Source: Nonlabens agnitus (GTDB lineage Bacteria > Bacteroidota > Bacteroidia > Flavobacteriales > Flavobacteriaceae). From it: 64,000 nucleotides of DNA. Each line of letters begins with the position of its first letter. The first letter of the stretch is position 1. Below the pieces are notes generated by a model that saw only the letters and a list, made by a program, of their open reading frames with translations, was not told where the DNA came from and made no database searches. The stretch is from the NCBI RefSeq assembly GCF_002994045.1, contig NZ_MQUC01000003.1:2580501-2644500 (forward strand), in the 5' to 3' direction. Shown here in pieces: positions 63,133 to 64,000 of this stretch. A program made the translations under genes and the position numbers.

Positions 63133-64000
63133 TGCAACGGCCGCAACGACTTTTGACAATACGCCTTAGTGCGATGGGCGATGTGGCCATGACTGTTCCT
63201 GTCCTATTGGCGCTGCGTAGAACGTACCCAGAGGTCAAAGTTATTTCGCTTTCGCGAAAGCGATTCCTTTCCTTCCTCAGTCAAATACCGGGCATCACGT
63301 TGATCGAGGCAGATGTGAAGGGTGATCATAAAGGAATTTTAGGACTGCGCCGACTTTCCAAGCAACTGAAGGAACAAGAGCCTGATGCGATAGCAGATCT
63401 TCACAATGTCCTACGCACCAAAATATTGCGCTCCTTCATGCGCAAACCCATCAAATCAACCATTGATAAAGGAAGAGCGGAAAAGAAAAAGTTGGTGAAT
63501 GATCCTCAATTTTTCCAACCGCTCAAATCAACCATCGAACGTTATCAAGACGTCTTGTCAAAACTTCAACTGCCGGTTGAGCTTTTGGCGACTGATGTGC
63601 TGCCGCGGCAATCCATCCCGATGAAGGTGAACAGCCTCGTAGGCGATCACGACTATCGATGGATAGGAATTGCTCCATTTGCGGCACATGCGTCAAAGGC
63701 ACTTTCACTCCATAAGGCTCAGGAGCTTACATCGTCATTATTGGCTTTGGGGAATGTAAAACTGGTACTCTTCGGTGGTGGAACTGCGGAATGCAAGCAG
63801 TTGGAAATTGTTGCTGGAACTCAGTCTAATGTGTTCAATCTGGCTGGTTTCATGAGTTTTGAAGAAGAACTTGCCATGATATCCAATCTAGACGCAATGA
63901 TTGCGGTAGATACCGGTAACGGCCATCTAGCAGCCATGTATGGTGTTCCTATAATTACTCTTTGGGGCAACACTCATCCCTATGCTGGATTTGTTCCCTT
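63132..64000 (+). CDS. Glycosyltransferase family 9, LPS heptosyltransferase-like (truncated by window)
   Basis: The frame opens at ATG 63132 and is still open at the window end (289 codons seen). It begins LLTIRLSAMGDVAMTVPVL, the GT9 start. Near the end it has WIGIAPFAAHASKALSL and VDTGNGHLAAMYGVPIITLWG, the donor-site motif D(S/T)G..H. It adds heptose or a related sugar to LPS core. The palindrome encodes LSRKR near residues 40-44. Confidence 0.9.
   Translation, partial: MQRPQRLLTIRLSAMGDVAMTVPVLLALRRTYPEVKVISLSRKRFLSFLSQIPGITLIEADVKGDHKGILGLRRLSKQLKEQEPDAIADLHNVLRTKILRSFMRKPIKSTIDKGRAEKKKLVNDPQFFQPLKSTIERYQDVLSKLQLPVELLATDVLPRQSIPMKVNSLVGDHDYRWIGIAPFAAHASKALSLHKAQELTSSLLALGNVKLVLFGGGTAECKQLEIVAGTQSNVFNLAGFMSFEEELAMISNLDAMIAVDTGNGHLAAMYGVPIITLWGNTHPYAGFVP
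63247..63262. repeat. 16-bp palindrome, exact copy
   Basis: Exact copy in the GT9 gene, read as LSRKR. Confidence 0.95.

Noticed and set aside
1..64000. CRISPR arrays, rRNA operons, insertion sequences
   Set aside because: None seen. The dispersed 16-mer is not spaced like a CRISPR array, and no transposase-like ORF was found.

Overview
The window looks like a chromosomal segment of a marine-type Flavobacteriaceae (Bacteroidetes). The evidence is TAnnTTTG-type -7 promoter boxes instead of Shine-Dalgarno-led starts, many Bacteroidetes-restricted families (DUF4175-like, DUF4837-like, DUF4254-like, head-GIN adhesin, LolC/E-type permease next to rbfA), lipoprotein signals, and moderate-to-low GC. 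No species is claimed. Nothing here looks like a prophage, plasmid, transposase or CRISPR array.

Layout. 0-5 kb: the end of a probable dusB, rbfA plus an ABC permease (minus), methylmalonyl-CoA epimerase, a CAT-anticodon tRNA, and an M1 peptidase lipoprotein. 5-8 kb: rnpA, an S41 processing protease, and a double-OmpA protein. 8.2-11.7 kb: an arsenic operon (arsR, a Cys-tailed DUF protein, thioredoxin-type arsC, acr3) followed by a CDF metal exporter. 11.7-13.3 kb: minus-strand block ending in rpiB. 13.27-14.07 kb: an 808-bp gene-poor region with three DnaA-box-like sequences, an AT-rich tract, direct repeats and one 36-aa ORF; it is a candidate oriC. 14-26.5 kb: housekeeping genes (rnr, folB, glnS, gltX, tRNA-Cys) and envelope or stress genes. 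26.7-33.4 kb: a giant DUF4175-like protein with a collagen-like stretch, ybeY, mnmG and a methyltransferase; two parS-like sites bracket mnmG. 33.5-43.5 kb: holB-like, pgk, lytic transglycosylase, tatA, M23 peptidase, GH3 enzyme, and a phosphorylase-like protein. 43.5-59.6 kb: a Wzx/Wzy-type surface polysaccharide locus (Wzz-like, RmlD, flippase, polymerase, ligase-like, glycosyltransferases, UDP-xylose synthase, initiating sugar-phosphate transferase, CapK-like ligase). 59.6-64 kb: purD, small membrane proteins, and a truncated GT9 heptosyltransferase.

The most striking feature is a dispersed 16-bp perfect palindrome, CGCTTTCGCGAAAGCG. I count 16 exact copies, two 15/16 copies, one exact copy split by a second 21-bp palindromic insert, and three decayed copies, roughly one per 3 kb. 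Most lie inside genes, where they are read as AFAKA, LSRKR or RFRES. None occurs between 45.24 and 54.64 kb, which is the AT-rich, probably foreign core of the polysaccharide locus. This resembles a long relative of the cyanobacterial HIP1 repeat; I do not know a described function for it.

The DnaA-box cluster, the two parS-like sites 17-19 kb away, and the mostly plus-strand gene order to the right together suggest that this window is origin-proximal.
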